The notes under the pieces were generated by a model, which worked only from the letters and a program-made list of their open reading frames with translations, was not told the DNA's origin and did not search any database. Both the position numbers and the translations under genes were made by a program. 64,000 nt of DNA from Lentzea nigeriaca. GTDB lineage: Bacteria; Actinomycetota; Actinomycetes; Mycobacteriales; Pseudonocardiaceae. This document shows, in pieces, positions 26,301 through 36,800 of this stretch (positions are counted from its first letter, which is position 1; the number at the start of each line of letters is the position of its first letter). The DNA is taken from positions 248,001 through 312,000 of the forward strand of contig NZ_JAFBCX010000001.1 of assembly GCF_016907955.1 (NCBI RefSeq), read 5' to 3'.

Positions 26301-28518
26301 GTCCGCGGCCGATCTGTACGTGCTCGGCCTGCCGGTCGACTGGGCCGCGGTCTTCGCCGGTACCGGTGCCCGGCGGGTCGGCCTGCCGCTGTACCCGTTC
26401 CGGCACCAGCGGTTCTGGATCGACTTCCAGCTGCCCGCGGCGGCGTCGGAGGACGCCGGGTTCTGGGCCGCCGTCGAGAACGGCGACCTGGCCGCTGCGC
26501 TCGACGCCGACCCCGAGGCCGTGGCCTCGGTGCTGCCGGCGCTGGCGCGGTGGCGTGCCGACCGCGCAGAGCAGTCCACTGTGGACGCGATGCGGTACGG
26601 CGTCGAGTGGGAGGCCGTCGCCGAACCGGTCGCGGGCGAACCTGGACGGTGGCTGGTCGTCACCGCGGACGGTGCCGACGCGGGGCTGGTCGCGGCGTTC
26701 GTGGAGCAGGGCTCGGAGGTCGTGACCACCGGCGCCGGTGCGGACCGCGAGCAGTGGGCGGAGCAGCTCCGCACCGACACGTCGTTCGACGGCGTGGTGT
26801 CGTTGCTCGCGTTCGACCGGACCGAACTGCGGCCGGGCGTCACGGCAGGCCTCGTGGCGAACCTCGTGCTGTCCCAGGCGTTGACCGACGCCGGGATCAC
26901 CGCACCGCTGTGGTGCGTGACCAGCGGTGCCGTCAGCGTCGGGGACGACCTGCCGCCGGACCCGGTGCAGGCGCAGACCTGGGGCCTCGGCCGGGTGCTC
27001 GGCCTCGAACAGCCGCGGCGCTGGGGCGGGCTGGTCGACCTGCCGGTGGAGCCGGACGCGGAGGCGTTGCGGCGCTGCCACGCGGTGCTCACCGGGGAGT
27101 TCACCGAGGACCAGGTCGCCCTGCGCGGCAGCGGGGTCTTCGGCAGGCGGCTCGTTCGTGCCGCGAGGCCGGACGCGACGCCGGCCACCTGGCGGCCGCG
27201 CGGCACCGTGCTGGTCACCGGTGCGACCGGTGCGCTCGGCCCGGTGATCGCGCGGAAGCTCGCCGGGGACGGTGCCGAACACCTGGTGCTGACCAGCCGC
27301 CGGGGCGACAAGGCCTCGGGAATGGCCGCGCTGACCGCCGAACTCACCGGGGCCGGGGTCGGCGTGACCGTCGCCGCCTGCGACGTCGCCGACCGCGAAG
27401 CACTGCGGGCGCTCGTCGAGGAGGTCGAGGCGGAACACGGGCCGATCCGGTCGGTGGTGCACGCCGCCGCGCTGATCAGGCTCACCGCGCTCGCCGAGTC
27501 CACTGTGGAGGAGTTCGCGGACATCCTCGCGGCCAAGGTGGCGGGCGCCGCGCACCTCGACGAGCTGTTCGCCGACCGGGACCTCGACGCGTTCGTGCTC
27601 TTCTCCTCGATCGCCGGTGTGTGGGGCAGCGGCGACCACGGCGCGTACGCCGCTGGATCCGCCTACCTGGACGCACTCGCCGAGCGGCGCCGGGCAGGCG
27701 GCCGCACGGCGACGTCCATCGCCTGGGGCGTCTGGGACGCGCTGCACGTGATGGACGACGGTGTCGTGGTCGAGGACCTGATGGACCTCAACCCGGAGTG
27801 GCACGGGCTGTCACCGATGGCCCCCTCGGCCGGTATGCGCGGCATGCAGCGGGCGCTCGACCTCGACGACACCTTCGTGGCCGTCGCCGATGTCGACTGG
27901 GCGCGGTTCACCGCCGCGTTCACCTCCGGCCGCCCGAGCCCGCTGCTGAACGGGATCGAGGACGTCCGGCGCCTCGTCGCCGCGGAAGCGGAGGCGGACG
28001 CTGCGGCGCTCGGCACGCTCGAGGCGTTGCGGGAGCGGTTGACGGCCATGGGCACGGCGGAACGCAGGCGGACCGTGCTGGACCTCGTGCGCCGCATCGC
28101 CGCCACCGTGCTCGGCCATGAGTCACCGGCCGCGCTCGACCCGGCGCAGGCGTTCCAGGACCTCGGGTTCGACTCGCTCACCGCGGTCGACCTGCGCAAC
28201 CGCCTGGCCACGGCGACCGGCCTGCGGCTGCCGGCCACGCTCGTCTTCGACCACCCGAACGCCCAGGCGCTGGCCGACCACGTGCTCGCCGAGGTCGTGC
28301 CGGGCGACCGGGCACCGGGCCTCACGGAGCTCGACCGGCTGGAAGCGGTGCTCGTCGACGGCGTCGACGAGGGCCCCGTCCGCGCGGAACTCGCCCTGCG
28401 GCTGGAAACCCTGCTGCGCCGGCTCGGCCCGGCCCAGCCCCTGTCCGAGGACCGCGACCTCGGTTCGGCGACCGACGACGAGCTGTTCGACGTCCTCGAC
28501 GGCCTGCGCACCCCCTGA
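14335..28518 (+). CDS. Type I modular PKS, gene 2 (three methylmalonyl modules)
   Basis: 4727 residues. The start is the ATG 20 bp after gene 1, with a CGGAGA-like ribosome site. An N-terminal coiled-coil docking helix (about residues 5-32, with [15 protein letters not shown]) is followed by KS-AT-DH-KR-ACP, KS-AT-KR-ACP, KS-AT-KR-ACP and a C-terminal docking tail ending in [14 protein letters not shown]. All three ATs have GHSQGE and YASH, the established methylmalonyl-CoA signature. The modules should lay down one methyl-branched alkene and then two methyl-branched carbinols, the polypropionate part of the product. The third KR is A-type, unlike every other KR in the window. The protein follows gene 1 and precedes gene 3 in the assembly line, as order and docking ends agree. 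Confidence 0.98.
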   Translation: MATTPDKIVEALRASLKESDRLRELNKRLEAAAGEPIAIIGMSCRYPGGVGSPEELWDLVARGGDAISGFPTRRGWDLDGLYDPDADEPGKVYTREGGFLHDADQFDPAFFGISPRDALAIDPQQRLLLEVSYEAFERAGLTLDAVRGSRTGVFSGVMYNDYAGRMYRVPEGFEGLLGNGSAGSVASGRVAYTFGLEGPAVTVDTACSSSLVAVHLAAQALRQGDCTLALAGGVSVMATPSALVEFSRQRALAPDGRCKAFAAAADGTSWAEGVGVLLLERLSDAERLGHPILAVVRGTAVNQDGASNGMTAPNGLAQQRVIRAALANAGLTASDVDVVEAHGTGTSLGDPIEAEALLATYGQGRERPLLLGSLKSNIGHTQAAAGVGGVIKMVEAMRHDVLPKTLHVDAPSPHVDWSAGSVELLTEAVEWPSTGSSRRAGVSSFGVSGTNAHVILEARPRPEAVAGTASDVPWVLSARSEPALREQARNLLSLVDGDVVAVGAALVKSRQLFEHRAVVAGDLRAGLTALAEQGVGAGVARGVRRAVFVFPGQGSQWVGMGRELLDASPVFAARLRECADALSSFVDWDLFDVLGDADALLRVDVVQPALWAVMVSLAEVWRSYGVEPAAVVGHSQGEIAAAVVAGGLSLEDGARVVALRSKALSALSGKGGMVSLTASLPRAEEVIAPWGERLSIAAVNGESSVVVSGDADALEELLAQDLPVKRIAVDYASHSRHVEAVEAELLAVLGSIRPRTGDVPFYSTVTGEVLDTAALDSAYWYRNLRETVRFDQAVAQLLASRPVFVECSPHPVLVTGLDEAVGTLRRGEGGQSRLLTSLGAVFSQGVAVDWSAEFDGVDPAGVELPTYPFQRSAFWLDAPAPVGDSAGLGSAGHPMLDQVVALADGDGHLFTGRLSPRSHPWLADHVVRGTVVVPGTALLELAVRAAQETGGRAVEDLVLEAPLVLPEDGAVEVQVSVGAPDGSGRRAVAVYSRAADDSWTRHAGGVLGGAEPAGADLLIWPPTGAEPLEVDGLHDRFAAQGFAYGPAFRGLRAAWRLGEEIYAEVALPSGIAAEAARFGLHPALLDAALQAAALGGGDRALMPFAWSGAVLRTGGTAAARVRIRPAGEDAVALDVADASGVSVATVSSLVLRPVVAQQLVADALFRPEWTEVVVPDTASGVDLELVRVTGDSSDVAGSVRAVLGRALELIRDHLAKDDGRLVFVTSGATTGEDLAAAAVWGLIRSVRIEHPDRFLLADTDTGETAPLVAVLAAGEEPEVALRDGSVFVPRLARVQVSDEAPVFDVSGTVLITGGTGALGSLLARHLVTAHGARRLLLTSRTGAGHPDLAGLDADVRVVQCDVTDRDQLAELVAGEQISAVVHAAGALADGVVESLTTDDFEKVLRAKVDAALALDELTDAATFVLFSSATGTFGSAGQSAYAAANAVLDALAVRRRGAQSLAWGLWARGGGMTGAMTDIDLRRMTRAGFPPLSDEQGLALFDTARTLADAVLVPVKLNVPALREQSVPPMLRRLVPARAVAAEDSGLRARLAGLDDAGRERVLTEIVRTQVAVVLGHADVSTVDTSVAFRELGFDSLTAVDLRNRLSATTGLRLPAALVFDHPTPAALAAFLKTQLGGDAAVRQVVGVTTSDEPIAIVGMSCRFPGGVATPEDLWRLLADGGDAITEFPADRGWDVEALYDPQPRPGKTYVRAGGFLDGAADFDPAFFGISPREALAMDPQHRLLLESAWEAFERAGIDPATVRGSRTGVFAGLMYHDYGARLSGGPDDVEGFLGVGNSGSVASGRIAYTLGLEGPAVTVDTACSSSLVALHLAVGSLRSGECTMALAGGATVMATPGTFVEFSQQRGLARDGRCKAFSADADGAGWSEGVGMLLVERLSDAERLGHPILAVVRGTAVNQDGASNGLTAPNGPSQQRVIRAALANAGLAPSDVDVVEAHGTGTSLGDPIEADALLATYGQDRARPLLLGSVKSNIGHAQAAAGVAGVVKMVLALGNGVVPRTLHADTPSPHVDWSSGAIELLSSAQPWPETGRARRAAVSSFGISGTNAHVILEAGPAPVVAPVERTVPAVVPWVLSARSEEALRAQAAQVPSGEPVDVGFSLVSTRALFEHRAVVLGGHSEAARAFADGGAPADVVSGIARPGRRVAFVFPGQGSQWVGMGRELLDASPVFAARLRECADALSSFVDWDLFDVLGDADALLRVDVVQPALWAVMVSLAEVWRSYGVEPAAVVGHSQGEIAAAVVAGGLSLEDGARVVALRSKAILRLSGSGGMVSLAVSPERAAELIAPWGGRISVAAVNGPSSVVVSGESGALDELVAAAQDARARRIAVDYASHSAQVELLADELAVSLADVSPLAGRIPFVSAVTGEVLDTTELDAGYWYRNLRETVRFEQAVAWLLADGHTAFVECSAHPVLAAGVEGTADAAEREVVVTGTLRRDDGGADRLARSLAEAFVAGVPVDWAVAFRDTGAVRVGLPTYPFRHRRFWPSEPEVAQGAADPVDARFWTAVERDDLASLADDLGVDGEQSEALGAVLPALSSWRRRQQEKSTVDRWRYRVTWRALAPAAVRLSGRWLMVVPEIGAGWAEATAASSTEAGAAAAALADGGAGVSAASSIDAGWADVLEKSLTRQGAEVVRLTVDPSADRAALAAQLAGHGVAGVLSLLAGARGRHPEHPAVPLAHAATVTLVQALGDAEIDAPLWVTTFGALSTSPADPVDDPEQSLVWGLGPVVGQEHPGRWGGLIDLATTPDPAAADRVSAVLAAPGGEDQLAVRGGGVLARRLAHVVDGEVSDTWRPSGTVLVTGGTGALGAHVARWLARGGAEHIVLTGRRGLEAPGATDLVAELEELSSAVTVSTVDLADRTALAELMAGLPGELTAVVHTAAALDDALLDDLTLDQVEHVLRVKAEAALNLHELTRDLDLSAFVLFSSFGGMFGAAGQGNYAPGNAFVDALARRRREEGLPATAVVWGHWAAGGMATGAVEERMFSRGVPAMDPDLAIAALQRVLDRGETSAVVVDIDWARVVAVSGTPSPLFREIPEVRRLVTEAVAEPVKDLLGVVRAQVAAVLGYDSGGDVDADRAFKDLGFDSVTAIELRNRLQAATGLRLPATLVFDYPSPENLARHLTAELGGESEQVQTVAVASSDEPIAIVGMSCRFPGGVRSPEDLWRMLEAGGEGISRFPSDRGWDLDGLFDSDPDAPGKSYVREGGFLDGVGDFDAAFFGISPREALAMDPQQRLLLEASWEAFEAAGITPDTLRGSRTGVFVGAGTSSYGSGLAEPPEGTEGHLLTGTSMSVAAGRLAYVYGTEGPAVTLDTACSSSLVALHMAGQSLRTGESSLALAGGVTVMASPAPFVLFSRQRGLAKDGRSKAFSAAADGMGMAEGIGMVVLERLSDARRNGHPVLAVIRGSAVNSDGASNGLTAPNGPSQQRVIRTALANAGLAASDVDAVEAHGTGTSLGDPIEAQALLATYGQDREVPLWLGSVKSNIGHTQAASGVAGVIKMVQALRHEVLPRTLHADERSTHIDWTAGSVELLTSQQPWSRNHNPRRAGVSSFGVSGTNAHLILEEAPQPAPAAEPVAPPAVPWVLSARTAEALREQAANLLALEENPVDVGFSLATTRSEFAHRAVVIGRDAAELRGRLEALAGPGVTEGVAGTPGKVVFVFPGQGSQWTGMAADLLDASPVFAGRMAECAAALRSYVDFDVLGVVREREPIERVDVVQPVLWAILVSLAAVWESLGIRPDAVLGHSQGEIAAACVAGALSLDDGARVVALRSQAIRELAGRGGMVSVALGADAVRARLEDYVDLAVAAVNGPQSVVVSGGADELTRFYEACTADRVRARRIPVDYASHSAHVARIEERVRELLAPVSPVAGRVPLYSTVTGEPIDTTTLDAGYWYRNLRQTVEFEQATKALIEAGHGVFVECSPHPVLTTAISETADRAERQVVTGGTLRRDAGGYDRVLLSAADLYVLGLPVDWAAVFAGTGARRVGLPLYPFRHQRFWIDFQLPAAASEDAGFWAAVENGDLAAALDADPEAVASVLPALARWRADRAEQSTVDAMRYGVEWEAVAEPVAGEPGRWLVVTADGADAGLVAAFVEQGSEVVTTGAGADREQWAEQLRTDTSFDGVVSLLAFDRTELRPGVTAGLVANLVLSQALTDAGITAPLWCVTSGAVSVGDDLPPDPVQAQTWGLGRVLGLEQPRRWGGLVDLPVEPDAEALRRCHAVLTGEFTEDQVALRGSGVFGRRLVRAARPDATPATWRPRGTVLVTGATGALGPVIARKLAGDGAEHLVLTSRRGDKASGMAALTAELTGAGVGVTVAACDVADREALRALVEEVEAEHGPIRSVVHAAALIRLTALAESTVEEFADILAAKVAGAAHLDELFADRDLDAFVLFSSIAGVWGSGDHGAYAAGSAYLDALAERRRAGGRTATSIAWGVWDALHVMDDGVVVEDLMDLNPEWHGLSPMAPSAGMRGMQRALDLDDTFVAVADVDWARFTAAFTSGRPSPLLNGIEDVRRLVAAEAEADAAALGTLEALRERLTAMGTAERRRTVLDLVRRIAATVLGHESPAALDPAQAFQDLGFDSLTAVDLRNRLATATGLRLPATLVFDHPNAQALADHVLAEVVPGDRAPGLTELDRLEAVLVDGVDEGPVRAELALRLETLLRRLGPAQPLSEDRDLGSATDDELFDVLDGLRTP
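14440..19240 (+). other. Window module 4: KS-AT(methylmalonyl)-DH-KR-ACP
   Basis: The KS (about 14440-15700) is intact. The AT (about 15970-16800) has GHSQGE and YASH, so methylmalonyl-CoA is expected. The DH (about 16990-17810) has [10 protein letters not shown]. Its second motif is LLDAALQ, with Gln where the others have His; DxxxQ is an accepted variant. The KR (about 17830-18930) has GGTGALG, LAD instead of LDD (GALADG), and S, Y and N (AYAAAN). The ACP (about 19010-19230) has [11 protein letters not shown] trisubstituted alkene is expected. Confidence 0.94.
15976..16322 (+). repeat. AT segment of module 4 nearly identical to module 5
   Basis: This 347-bp tract matches 20839-21185 (constant offset 4863) with 6 mismatches that I can count, all synonymous. 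The first is at 16143 against 21006. It runs from the GQGSQW motif to just after GHSQGE and includes the AT active serine. Flanking AT sequence is clearly more divergent. Confidence 0.88.
19285..23790 (+). other. Window module 5: KS-AT(methylmalonyl)-KR-ACP
   Basis: The KS (about 19285-20560) is intact. The AT (about 20840-21690) has GHSQGE and YASH. There is no DH; after the AT comes the helical linker seen in KR-only modules (about 21900-22080). The KR (about 22080-23550) has GGTGALG, LDD (AALDDA), S, Y and N (NYAPGN) and lacks the Trp of A-types, so it is B-type. The ACP (about 23570-23780) has [11 protein letters not shown] methyl-branched beta-hydroxy unit is expected. Confidence 0.94.
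20839..21185 (+). repeat. AT segment of module 5, partner of 15976-16322
   Basis: Partner copy of the 347-bp AT tract in module 4, in the same frame and domain position. It contains the catalytic serine region of a methylmalonyl-type AT. Confidence 0.88.
23840..28290 (+). other. Window module 6: KS-AT(methylmalonyl)-KR(A-type)-ACP
   Basis: The KS (about 23840-25100) is intact. The AT (about 25390-26230) has GHSQGE and YASH. There is no DH. The KR (about 26580-27960) has GATGALG and no LDD. Before the catalytic Tyr (residue 4438) it has Trp at minus 8 (4430) and His at minus 3 (4435), the published fingerprint of A2-type reductases. The usual Asn four residues after the Tyr is Ser here (4442, codon 27658-27660). 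The ACP (about 28060-28280) has [11 protein letters not shown] methyl-branched carbinol of opposite configuration to module 5 is expected if the KR works. Confidence 0.92.
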
Positions 28519-28544
28519 CCTCTTTCGCACCAAGGAGCACCACC

Positions 28545-31500
28545 ATGGCCACGCCCGATGCGCAGAACGTCGAGAAGCTGCGGGACTACCTCCGCTTCGC
28601 CACCACGGACCTGCGCGACACCCGCAAGCGGCTCGCCGATCTCGAAGACCGGGCGCACGAACCGATCGCTGTCGTTGGCACAGGTTGCCGCTATCCCGGC
28701 GGGGTACGCTCGGCAGCCGACCTGTGGCGGTTGGTCGCCGAGGGCGGCGACGCGGTCGGCGAGTTCCCCGCCGAGCGCGGCTGGGACGTCGAGGCGCTCT
28801 ACGACCCGGACCCGGACAGCCAGGGCACCACGTACGCCCGTGGTGGCGGCTTCTACCGCGACGCAGGGAAGTTCGACGCGGGCTTCTTCTCGATCAGCCC
28901 GCGTGAGGCGCTGGCGATGGACCCGCAGCAGCGGTTGCTGCTGGAGATCGCCTGGGAGGCCTTCGAGAACGCGGGCATCGACCCGGCGTCGATGCGCGGC
29001 GAACCAGCGGGCGTGTTCGTCGGCGGCGGCTTCTCCGACTACGGCGGCCCGATGCAGTCCGCACCCGAGGGCGTCGAGGGCCACCTCGTGACCGGCAAGG
29101 CCGGCAGTGTCCTTTCCGGACGGATCGCCTACACGCTCGGCCTCGAAGGGCCCGCGGTCACCATCGACACGGCGTGCTCGTCGTCTTTGGTGGCCCTGCA
29201 CCTGGCGGTGCAGGCGTTGCGGCGTGGTGAGTGCACGGCGGCGCTCGCCGGTGGTGTGACGGTGATGTCGACGCCGGCCGTGCTGATCGAGTTCAGCCGC
29301 CAGCGCGGTGTCGCTCCGGACGGGCGTTGCAAGGCGTTCGCGGCCGCGGCCGACGGCATGGGGCTGGCCGAGGGCGCCGGGGTCGTGCTGCTGGAACGGC
29401 TGTCCGACGCGCTTGCCAAGGGGCGGAACGTACTCGCGGTGATCCGCGGCTCCGCGATCAACCAGGACGGGGCGTCCAACGGCCTGTCCGCGCCCAGTGG
29501 TCCGGCGCAGCGGCGGGTGATCCGGCTGGCGCTGGCGGACGCGCGGCTCACCCCGGCCGAGGTCGACGTCGTCGAGGCGCACGGCACCGGGACCGAGTTG
29601 GGCGACCCGATCGAGGCGCAGGCGTTGCTGGCGACGTACGGCCAGGCGCGGGCGGGTGCGCCGTTGTGGCTCGGATCGGTGAAGTCGAACATCGGGCACG
29701 CGCAGGCGGCGTCCGGGGTCGCCGGTGTGATCAAGATGGTCGAGGCGTTGCGGCACGGTGTGTTGCCGCGGACGTTGCACGTCGACGCGCCTTCGCCGCA
29801 CATCGACTGGGCTTCGGGTGAGGTCGAGCTGCTGACCGAGGCCAAGCCCTGGGCAGTGCCGGACCGGCCGAGGCGGGCCGGGGTGTCGTCGTTCGGGGTG
29901 AGCGGGACGAACGCGCACGTGATCCTGGAGGAGGCGCCCGAGGCCGCGGCGAACCCGACATCCGGTGCGGCGGGAGTCGTTCCCTGGGTGCTGTCCGCCA
30001 AGACCCAGGCCGCCCTGCGCACCAAGGCCGAGCAACTGGCCGGACTCGACGCCGACCCGGCCGACGTCGGCTTCTCGCTCGCCACCACCAGGACCGCGCT
30101 GGAGCAGCGCGCGGTCGTGTTCGGCGGCAGCCGGGACGACCTGCGCCGCGGCCTCGCCGCACTGGCCGCGGGCGAGCCGGACCCCGGGGTCGTCGAGGGC
30201 GTGCCGTCCGCCACCGGTGGCGCGGTCTTCGTCTTTCCCGGCCAGGGTTCGCAGTGGACCGGCATGGGCAGGGAACTTCTGGAATCCTCACCGGTGTTCG
30301 CCGCGAGGATGCGCGAGTGCGCGGACGCGCTGAAGTCTTTTGTGGACTGGGATCTGCTCGACGTGCTGTCGGACGAGGTCGCGTTGCGGCGAGTGGACGT
30401 CGTGCAGCCCGCGATCTGGGCGATGATGGTGTCGCTGGCCTCGGTGTGGCGGGCGCACGGGGTCGAGCCCGCCGCCGTGATCGGCCACTCCCAGGGTGAG
30501 ATCGCCGCCGCGTGCGTCGCGGGCGCGCTGTCGTTGGAGGACGCCGCGCTCGTGGTCGCCATGCGCAGCCGCGAGCTGGCGAGCCTCGCCGGCGCGGGCG
30601 GCATGGTGTCGGTGGCCGCACCCGCGTCGGAAGTGAACGTCCGCATCGCCGGTACCGGGCTGTCGCTCGCCGCGGCGAACGGGGCCAGGTCCGTGGTCGT
30701 CTCCGGAACGCCGGACGCGCTGGAAGAGCTCATCAACGGGTGCACGGCGGACGGCATCAGGGCGCGGCGGGTCCCGGTGGACTACGCGTCGCACTCCGGG
30801 CAGGTCGAGGCCATCGAGGAACGGCTGCTCGAGGTCCTGGAGCCGGTGCGCCCGCGGGCGGGGGAACTGCCGTTCTACTCGACCGTCACCGGCCGCCCCG
30901 CGGACACCAGCCAGCTCGACGCCGGTTACTGGTACTGCAACCTGCGGCAGACCGTCGAGTTCGAGCAGGCGACGAGGGCTTTGCTCGCCGACGGGCACCG
31001 CGTGTTCGTCGAGTGCAGTCCGCACCCGGTGCTGACGACGGCGGTGCAGGAGACCGCGGAGGACGCGGACCGCGAGGTCGTCGCCGTCGGGTCGCTGCGG
31101 CGCGACGACGGTGGCTCGGAGCGGTTCTCGCGCTCGGTTGCCGAGGCGTTCGTGCGCGGGGTTCCCGTCGACTGGGCGAACGCTTTCGACGGCGCGAACG
31201 TCGTCGCGCTGCCGACGTATCCGTTCGAGGGCGAGCACTACTGGCTCCCGGCTTCGACCGGCGTCGCGGACCTCGGTTCCGCGGGTCTCACCGACGCCGG
31301 GCACCCGCTGCTCGGTGCGGCGGTCGAGCTTCCGGACGACGGCGGGTTCCTGTTCACCGGACGGCTTTCCCCGAGGTCGCACCCGTGGCTGGCCGAGCAC
31401 TCCGTCCACGGCACGGTGCTACTGGTGGGCACGGCGTTCGTCGAGCTCGCGTTGCACGGCGCGGCCGAGGCCGGGTGTGCCGAGGTGGAGGAACTCGCTC

Positions 31501-33809
31501 TCGAAGCACCGCTCGTGCTGCCGCGGGACGGCGCCGTGCAGATTCACCTGACCGTCGGTGCGGCCGCGGAAGACGGTCGCCGGGCCATCGCGCTGCACTC
31601 GCGGCCGGAGGACGACCCGCTCGCCGAGTGGACGCGGCACGCGGCCGGGTTCGCGGCGCCGGGGGACACCGGCCCGGCCTCGGGGCTCGTCCTGTGGCCG
31701 CCGGTGGACGCCGAACCGGTGCCACTCGACGACGTCTACGGGCGCGCGGCGGAGCGCGGGTTCGAGTACGGGCCGGTGTTCCAGGGGCTGCGGGCGGTGT
31801 GGCGGCGTGGCGACGAGGTGTTCGCCGAGGTCGCGTTGCCGCGGGAGCACCACGGTGAAGCCGCGCGGTACGGCGTGCATCCGGCGCTGCTCGACGCGGG
31901 TCTGCACGCCATCGCGTTGGGCTCGCTCACCACCGAGGGCACCGGGCGGCTGCCGTTCTCGTGGACCGGGGTGCGGCTGCACGCGGCCGGGGCGACCGCG
32001 TTGCGCGTGCGGCTCGTGCAGGCGGGCGAGACGTTGAGCGTCGAGGTCGCCGACGAGTCCGGGTCTCCGGTCGCGGCGGTCGACGCGCTCGTCTCGCGTC
32101 CCGTGGTGGCGGGCCAGGTGCGGGCGGCCAGGCGGTCAGGTCCGCTGTTCCGCGTCGACTGGGTGCCGGTGAACGGGACCGCGGCGCAGTCGGACGCCGA
32201 GTTCGTCCGCGTCGTCGGGGACGACGTGCGTGCGGTGCTCGGTGCGGTGCTGGCGGAGATCCAGGCATCGCTCCGCGAGGATCGGCGGCTCGTGTTCGTG
32301 ACGTCCGGTGCGACGGCCGACGAACCCGATGTCGCCGCCGCGGCCGCGTGGGGCCTCGTGCGCTCGGCCCAGGCGGAGCACCCCGAGCGGTTCGTGCTGC
32401 TCGATCTCGAACAGCCCGGCGATCCGCTCCCCGCTCTGCCGGCGGACGAGGACCAGCTCTCCGTCCGAAGTGGACGGATCTGGGTGCCGCGACTGGCTCC
32501 TGTGCCCGCCGAGGCCGCCGAGCCGTGGACCGTCGAGGGCAGCGTGCTGATCACCGGCGGCACCGGGACGCTCGGCCGGCTCGTCGCGGGGCACCTCGCC
32601 CGCAACGGCGCTCGCCGGCTGGTCCTGGTGAGCCGCCGCGGGTACGCCGCGCCCGGTGCCGCGGACGTCGTGTCCGGCCTGACCGAACTCGGCGCGGAGG
32701 TCACCGTGGTGGCCTGCGACGTCGCCGACCGCGCGCGGCTCGCCGAGGTTCTCGCCGCGGTGCCGGATCTCGCTGCCGTGGTGCACACAGCGGGTGCGCT
32801 CGACGACGGTGTCGTCGAGGCCCTCACACCGGACCGGATCGACTCCGTGCTGCGCGCGAAGGTCGACGCGGCCCTGCACCTGGACGAGCTGACGCGAGAA
32901 CGTGAACTCTCCGCGTTCGTCCTGTTCTCCTCCGCGGCAGGCACTTTCGGCACGCCGGGCCAGGGCAACTACGCCGCCGCCAACGCCTGCCTCGACGCGC
33001 TGGCGCGGCGCCGCAGGGCCGCTGGACTGCCGGCCCAGTCACTCGCCTGGGGCCTGTGGGCCGACACCAGCGAGCTGACCGGAACCCTCGGCCGGACCGG
33101 TCAGGACCGGTTGCGCCGCACCGGATCCCGGGCGTTCACCGCCGAGGACGGCCTGGCGGCGTTCGACCTTGCTCTCGCGGTGGGCGAGCCGGTGCTGGTG
33201 CCGGTGCAGCTCGACCCGGCGGCGCTGCGCCCGCGGGCCGACCAGGTCGTGCCGCCGTTGCTGCGCGGCCTGGTCCGCACGCCGGTCCGGCGCGGCGCTG
33301 CCGGCGGCGACGCCTCGTTGCGCCGCCAGCTGGCAGGCCTGACGCCGGACGAGCGAGACCGGGTCCTGCTCACGCTGGTGCGGGCCCAAGCCGCGGCGGT
33401 GCTCGGCCACGCCGGGCCCGGCGTCATCGAACCCGGCCGCGGTTTCCTCGACCTGGGCTTCGACTCGCTGACCGCCGTCGAGCTGCGCAACCGCCTGCAG
33501 ACCGCCACCGGCCTGCGGCTGCCGGCGACGCTGGTGTTCGACCACCCGACGGCGAACGCGCTCGCGGCGTTTCTCGCGCAGCGGTTCGGCACGGAGGACG
33601 GGCCGGCGTTCGCCCCCGCACTGGCCGAGCTCGGCCGCCTCGAAACCCTGCTGTCGCCGTTCGCGGGCGACGGCGCTGCCCGCGCAGCGATCACGTTGCG
33701 TCTCAAGGACTTGCTGTCGCAGTGGAGCGACACGACCGTGGCCGACGACATCGACGCGGCCTCGGACGACGAGCTGTTCGGCGTCCTCGACGAGCTGCGG
33801 ATCTCGTGA
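28545..33809 (+). CDS. Type I modular PKS, gene 3 (single module)
   Basis: 1754 residues, one module: KS-AT-DH-KR-ACP with docking ends. The start ATG has AAGGAG 9-14 bases upstream, in a 26-bp gap after gene 2. The N-terminal helix ([20 protein letters not shown]) and the tail ([13 protein letters not shown]) belong to the same docking style as genes 4 and 5. The AT has GHSQGE and YASH, so methylmalonyl-CoA is expected. The DH motif has lost its proline (see the module entry), so dehydration is uncertain. It receives the chain from gene 2 and passes it to gene 4. Confidence 0.97.
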   Translation: MATPDAQNVEKLRDYLRFATTDLRDTRKRLADLEDRAHEPIAVVGTGCRYPGGVRSAADLWRLVAEGGDAVGEFPAERGWDVEALYDPDPDSQGTTYARGGGFYRDAGKFDAGFFSISPREALAMDPQQRLLLEIAWEAFENAGIDPASMRGEPAGVFVGGGFSDYGGPMQSAPEGVEGHLVTGKAGSVLSGRIAYTLGLEGPAVTIDTACSSSLVALHLAVQALRRGECTAALAGGVTVMSTPAVLIEFSRQRGVAPDGRCKAFAAAADGMGLAEGAGVVLLERLSDALAKGRNVLAVIRGSAINQDGASNGLSAPSGPAQRRVIRLALADARLTPAEVDVVEAHGTGTELGDPIEAQALLATYGQARAGAPLWLGSVKSNIGHAQAASGVAGVIKMVEALRHGVLPRTLHVDAPSPHIDWASGEVELLTEAKPWAVPDRPRRAGVSSFGVSGTNAHVILEEAPEAAANPTSGAAGVVPWVLSAKTQAALRTKAEQLAGLDADPADVGFSLATTRTALEQRAVVFGGSRDDLRRGLAALAAGEPDPGVVEGVPSATGGAVFVFPGQGSQWTGMGRELLESSPVFAARMRECADALKSFVDWDLLDVLSDEVALRRVDVVQPAIWAMMVSLASVWRAHGVEPAAVIGHSQGEIAAACVAGALSLEDAALVVAMRSRELASLAGAGGMVSVAAPASEVNVRIAGTGLSLAAANGARSVVVSGTPDALEELINGCTADGIRARRVPVDYASHSGQVEAIEERLLEVLEPVRPRAGELPFYSTVTGRPADTSQLDAGYWYCNLRQTVEFEQATRALLADGHRVFVECSPHPVLTTAVQETAEDADREVVAVGSLRRDDGGSERFSRSVAEAFVRGVPVDWANAFDGANVVALPTYPFEGEHYWLPASTGVADLGSAGLTDAGHPLLGAAVELPDDGGFLFTGRLSPRSHPWLAEHSVHGTVLLVGTAFVELALHGAAEAGCAEVEELALEAPLVLPRDGAVQIHLTVGAAAEDGRRAIALHSRPEDDPLAEWTRHAAGFAAPGDTGPASGLVLWPPVDAEPVPLDDVYGRAAERGFEYGPVFQGLRAVWRRGDEVFAEVALPREHHGEAARYGVHPALLDAGLHAIALGSLTTEGTGRLPFSWTGVRLHAAGATALRVRLVQAGETLSVEVADESGSPVAAVDALVSRPVVAGQVRAARRSGPLFRVDWVPVNGTAAQSDAEFVRVVGDDVRAVLGAVLAEIQASLREDRRLVFVTSGATADEPDVAAAAAWGLVRSAQAEHPERFVLLDLEQPGDPLPALPADEDQLSVRSGRIWVPRLAPVPAEAAEPWTVEGSVLITGGTGTLGRLVAGHLARNGARRLVLVSRRGYAAPGAADVVSGLTELGAEVTVVACDVADRARLAEVLAAVPDLAAVVHTAGALDDGVVEALTPDRIDSVLRAKVDAALHLDELTRERELSAFVLFSSAAGTFGTPGQGNYAAANACLDALARRRRAAGLPAQSLAWGLWADTSELTGTLGRTGQDRLRRTGSRAFTAEDGLAAFDLALAVGEPVLVPVQLDPAALRPRADQVVPPLLRGLVRTPVRRGAAGGDASLRRQLAGLTPDERDRVLLTLVRAQAAAVLGHAGPGVIEPGRGFLDLGFDSLTAVELRNRLQTATGLRLPATLVFDHPTANALAAFLAQRFGTEDGPAFAPALAELGRLETLLSPFAGDGAARAAITLRLKDLLSQWSDTTVADDIDAASDDELFGVLDELRIS
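28660..33590 (+). other. Window module 7: KS-AT(methylmalonyl)-DH(altered)-KR-ACP
   Basis: The KS (about 28660-29935) is intact. The AT (about 30225-31080) has GHSQGE and YASH; the usual YWYRNLR is YWYCNLR. The DH (about 31290-32110) keeps His952 and Gly956, but the final Pro of HxxxGxxxxP is Val961 (codon 31425-31427, next to a CTA Leu codon); YGPVF and LLDAGLH remain. The KR (about 32130-33280) has GGTGTLG, LDD, S, Y and N (NYAAAN), so it is B-type and looks active. The ACP (about 33360-33580) has [10 protein letters not shown]. The product is a methyl-branched carbinol if the DH is weak, or an alkene if it works. Confidence 0.93.
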
Positions 33810-33835
33810 GCCACCCCGAACCCAGGAGCGACCGG

Positions 33836-36800
33836 ATGTCGAACGAACAGAAGCTGCGCGACTACCTCAAGCAGGCGGCCAAGGACCTGCGTGAAGCCCG
33901 CGGCCGGGTGAACGAGCTCGAGGAACGCGACCACGAGCCGATCGCGATCGTGGGGATGAGCTGCCGCTACCCCGGCGGCGTCTCCTCGCCGGACGACCTG
34001 TGGCGGCTGGTCGCCTCCGGTGCCGACGCCATCTCGGACTTCCCGGGCGACCGCGGCTGGACCGCCGACGACGTCTACGACCCGGATCCTGACAAGCCCG
34101 GCAAGTCGTACGTGCGGCAGGGCGGGTTCATGTCCGGTGCCGCCGACTTCGACCCCGGCTTCTTCGACATCAGCCCGCGCGAGGCCCTGGCGATGGACCC
34201 GCAGCACCGGCTGTTGCTGGAGACGTCGTGGGAAGCGTTCGAGAGCGCCGGGATCGACCCGGCGACCGTGCGCGGTCACAAGATCGGCGTCTACGCGGGC
34301 GTGATGTACCAGGACTACGCCGCGCGGCTCACGTCGGTGCCGGAGATCGTCGAGGGCTACCTCGGCAGCGGCAACGCGGGCAGCGTCGCCTCTGGGCGCG
34401 TGGCCTACACCTTCGGCTTCGAGGGCCCGGCGATCACCGTCGACACGGCGTGTTCGTCATCGCTGGTGGCGCTCCATCTGGCTGTGCAGTCGCTGCGCCG
34501 CGGCGAGACCACCATGGCATTGGCCGGTGGCGTCACGATGATCGTGACCCCGGCCGGGTTCATCGAGTTCAGCCGTCAGCGCGGGCTCGCACCGGACGGC
34601 CGCTGCAAGTCGTTCGCCGAGGCGGCCGACGGCACCGCGTGGGCAGAGGGCGCCGGGATGCTGCTGGTGGAACGGCTTTCCGACGCGCGCCGCCTCGGGC
34701 ACCCCGTGCTCGCCGTGGTCCGCGGTACCGCCGTCAACCAGGACGGCGCCAGCAGTGGGCTGTCCGCGCCGAACGGGCCCGCGCAGCAGCGGGTGATCCG
34801 TGCGGCGCTGGAGAACGCGGGTCTGCTTCCGTCCGATGTGGACGCGGTGGAGGCGCACGGCACCGGGACGGTGCTGGGTGATCCGATCGAGGCACAGGCG
34901 GTGCTGGCGGCCTACGGGCAGGGCCGTGAGAGGCCGTTGTTGCTGGGGTCGTTGAAGTCGAACATCGGGCACACGCAGGCGGCGGCCGGTGTCGGCGGCG
35001 TGATCAAGATGGTCGAGGCCCTGCGCCACGGCGTGTTGCCCAAGACGTTGCACGTCGACTCGCCCTCGCCGCACGTGGACTGGGAAGCGGGCGCCGTCGA
35101 GCTGCTCACCGAGGCCGTGGACTGGCCGGAGACCGGTCGCCCGCGCCGTGCCGGGGTGTCGTCGTTCGGTGTCAGCGGCACCAACACGCACGTCGTGCTG
35201 GAACAGGCGCCGGACGAGGAGGTTCCGCCGATCGGCGAGTCGCCCGCGGTGTTGCCGTGGGTCCTTTCCGGACGGACCGAGGCCGCCTTGCGCGCTCAGG
35301 CCGCGCAGCTGCTGGAAGTCGACGCGGATCCGGTGTCGGTGGCCGCTTCGCTGGCGCTGCACCGGGCCGCTTTCGGTGAACGAGCGGTCGTGCTCGGGGA
35401 GAACCGGGACGACCTGGCCGCGGGGTTGCGGGCGATCGCGGCCGGGGAGCCGTCGTCGTCGGTCGTGCGGGACGCGGTCGCGCCGGGCGATGTCGCTTTC
35501 CTGTTCACCGGGCAGGGTTCGCAGCGCGCAGGAATGGGACGTGAGCTGTGTGCGGCGTTCCCGGTGTACGCGCGGGCGTTCGACGAGGTCTGCGCCGGCT
35601 TCGACCCGCGGGTGCGGGAACTGGTCCTCGACGGCGGGGCGGAGCTCGACCGGACCGAGTTCGCCCAGCCGGCGTTGTTCGCCGTCGAGGTGGGCTTGTT
35701 CCGGCTGTTCGAGGCCTGGGGTGTGCGGCCGGGCTTCCTGCTGGGGCACTCGATCGGGGAGATCGCGGCCGCGCACGTCGCCGGGGTGTTCTCTCTGGGG
35801 GACGCGCAGAAGCTCGTCTCGGCGCGTGGACGGTTGATGCAGGCGCTGCCCGAGGGCGGCGCGATGGTCGCGGTCCGGGCGAGTGAGGAAGAGGTGCGGG
35901 CGGCGCTGACCCCGCGCGTGTCGATCGCCGCCGTCAACGGTCCGCGATCCGTCGTCCTGTCCGGCGAAGCCGACGCGGTGGCGGAGGTCGCGGCCGCGTT
36001 CGGGAAGGCCAAGGCGCTCACCACCAGCCACGCGTTCCACTCGGCGCTGATGGACCCGATGCTCGGCGACTTCCGTGCGGCCATCGAGAAGATCTCCTTC
36101 GCGGAGCCGCGGATTCCGCTCGTCTCGAACGTGACCGGCGCGCTCGTCACACCCGGCCTGGTCACCGACCCGGACTACTGGGTGCGGCACGTCCGGGAGG
36201 CCGTCCGGTTCGCCGACGGCGTCACCGCGTTGCACACCGAGGGCGTCCGCACGTTCCTCGAGCTCGGACCGGACGGCGTGCTGAGCGCGCTCGCCCAGGA
36301 CTGCCTGCCGGACGGCGCGGCCGTCGCGGCACTGCGCGCCGGACGGTCCGAAGTGCGGTCGGCCGTCGCCGCGCTGGCCCGTCTGCACACGCGGGGCGTC
36401 AAGCCGGACTGGGCCGCCTACTTCGAAGGGAGCGGGGCACGTCGCGTCGACCTGCCGACCTACCCCTTCCAGCGCACGAGGTTCTGGCTGGAGGCCACCG
36501 GTTCCGGCACGTTCGTCGAGCCCGCCGCGAAGCCGGAACCGCGGCGGGCGGCCCTGCGACTGGGTGGAGGCGAGCGGATTCGCGAGCTGACCGACCTGGT
36601 CCGCGGGCACGCCGCCGTCGTGCTCAACCACGAGAACGCCGACGAGGTGCGGGCGGACCGGCCGTTCAAGGAGCTGGGCTTCGACTCGCTCACCGCCGTC
36701 GAGCTGCGGACGTCGCTCGCCACCGCGCTCGGCCGCGAACTGCCCGCCACCCTCGTCTTCGACCACCCGACCCCGGCGGCGCTGGCGGCGTTCCTCGACG

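Noticed and set aside
20254..27804. A 2516-codon minus-strand open frame opposite PKS gene 2, and many similar long antisense frames (for example 1376-4432, 34457-37975, 42547-47196)
   Set aside because: They are by-products of strong GC bias at third codon positions of the PKS genes. The translations are low-complexity, rich in Arg, Gly and His, and show no domain.
33056..33835. Long N-terminal extension of PKS gene 4
   Set aside because: It overlaps the end of gene 3, encodes Arg-rich shadow sequence, and the ATG at 33836 has a good ribosome site and begins the docking helix.
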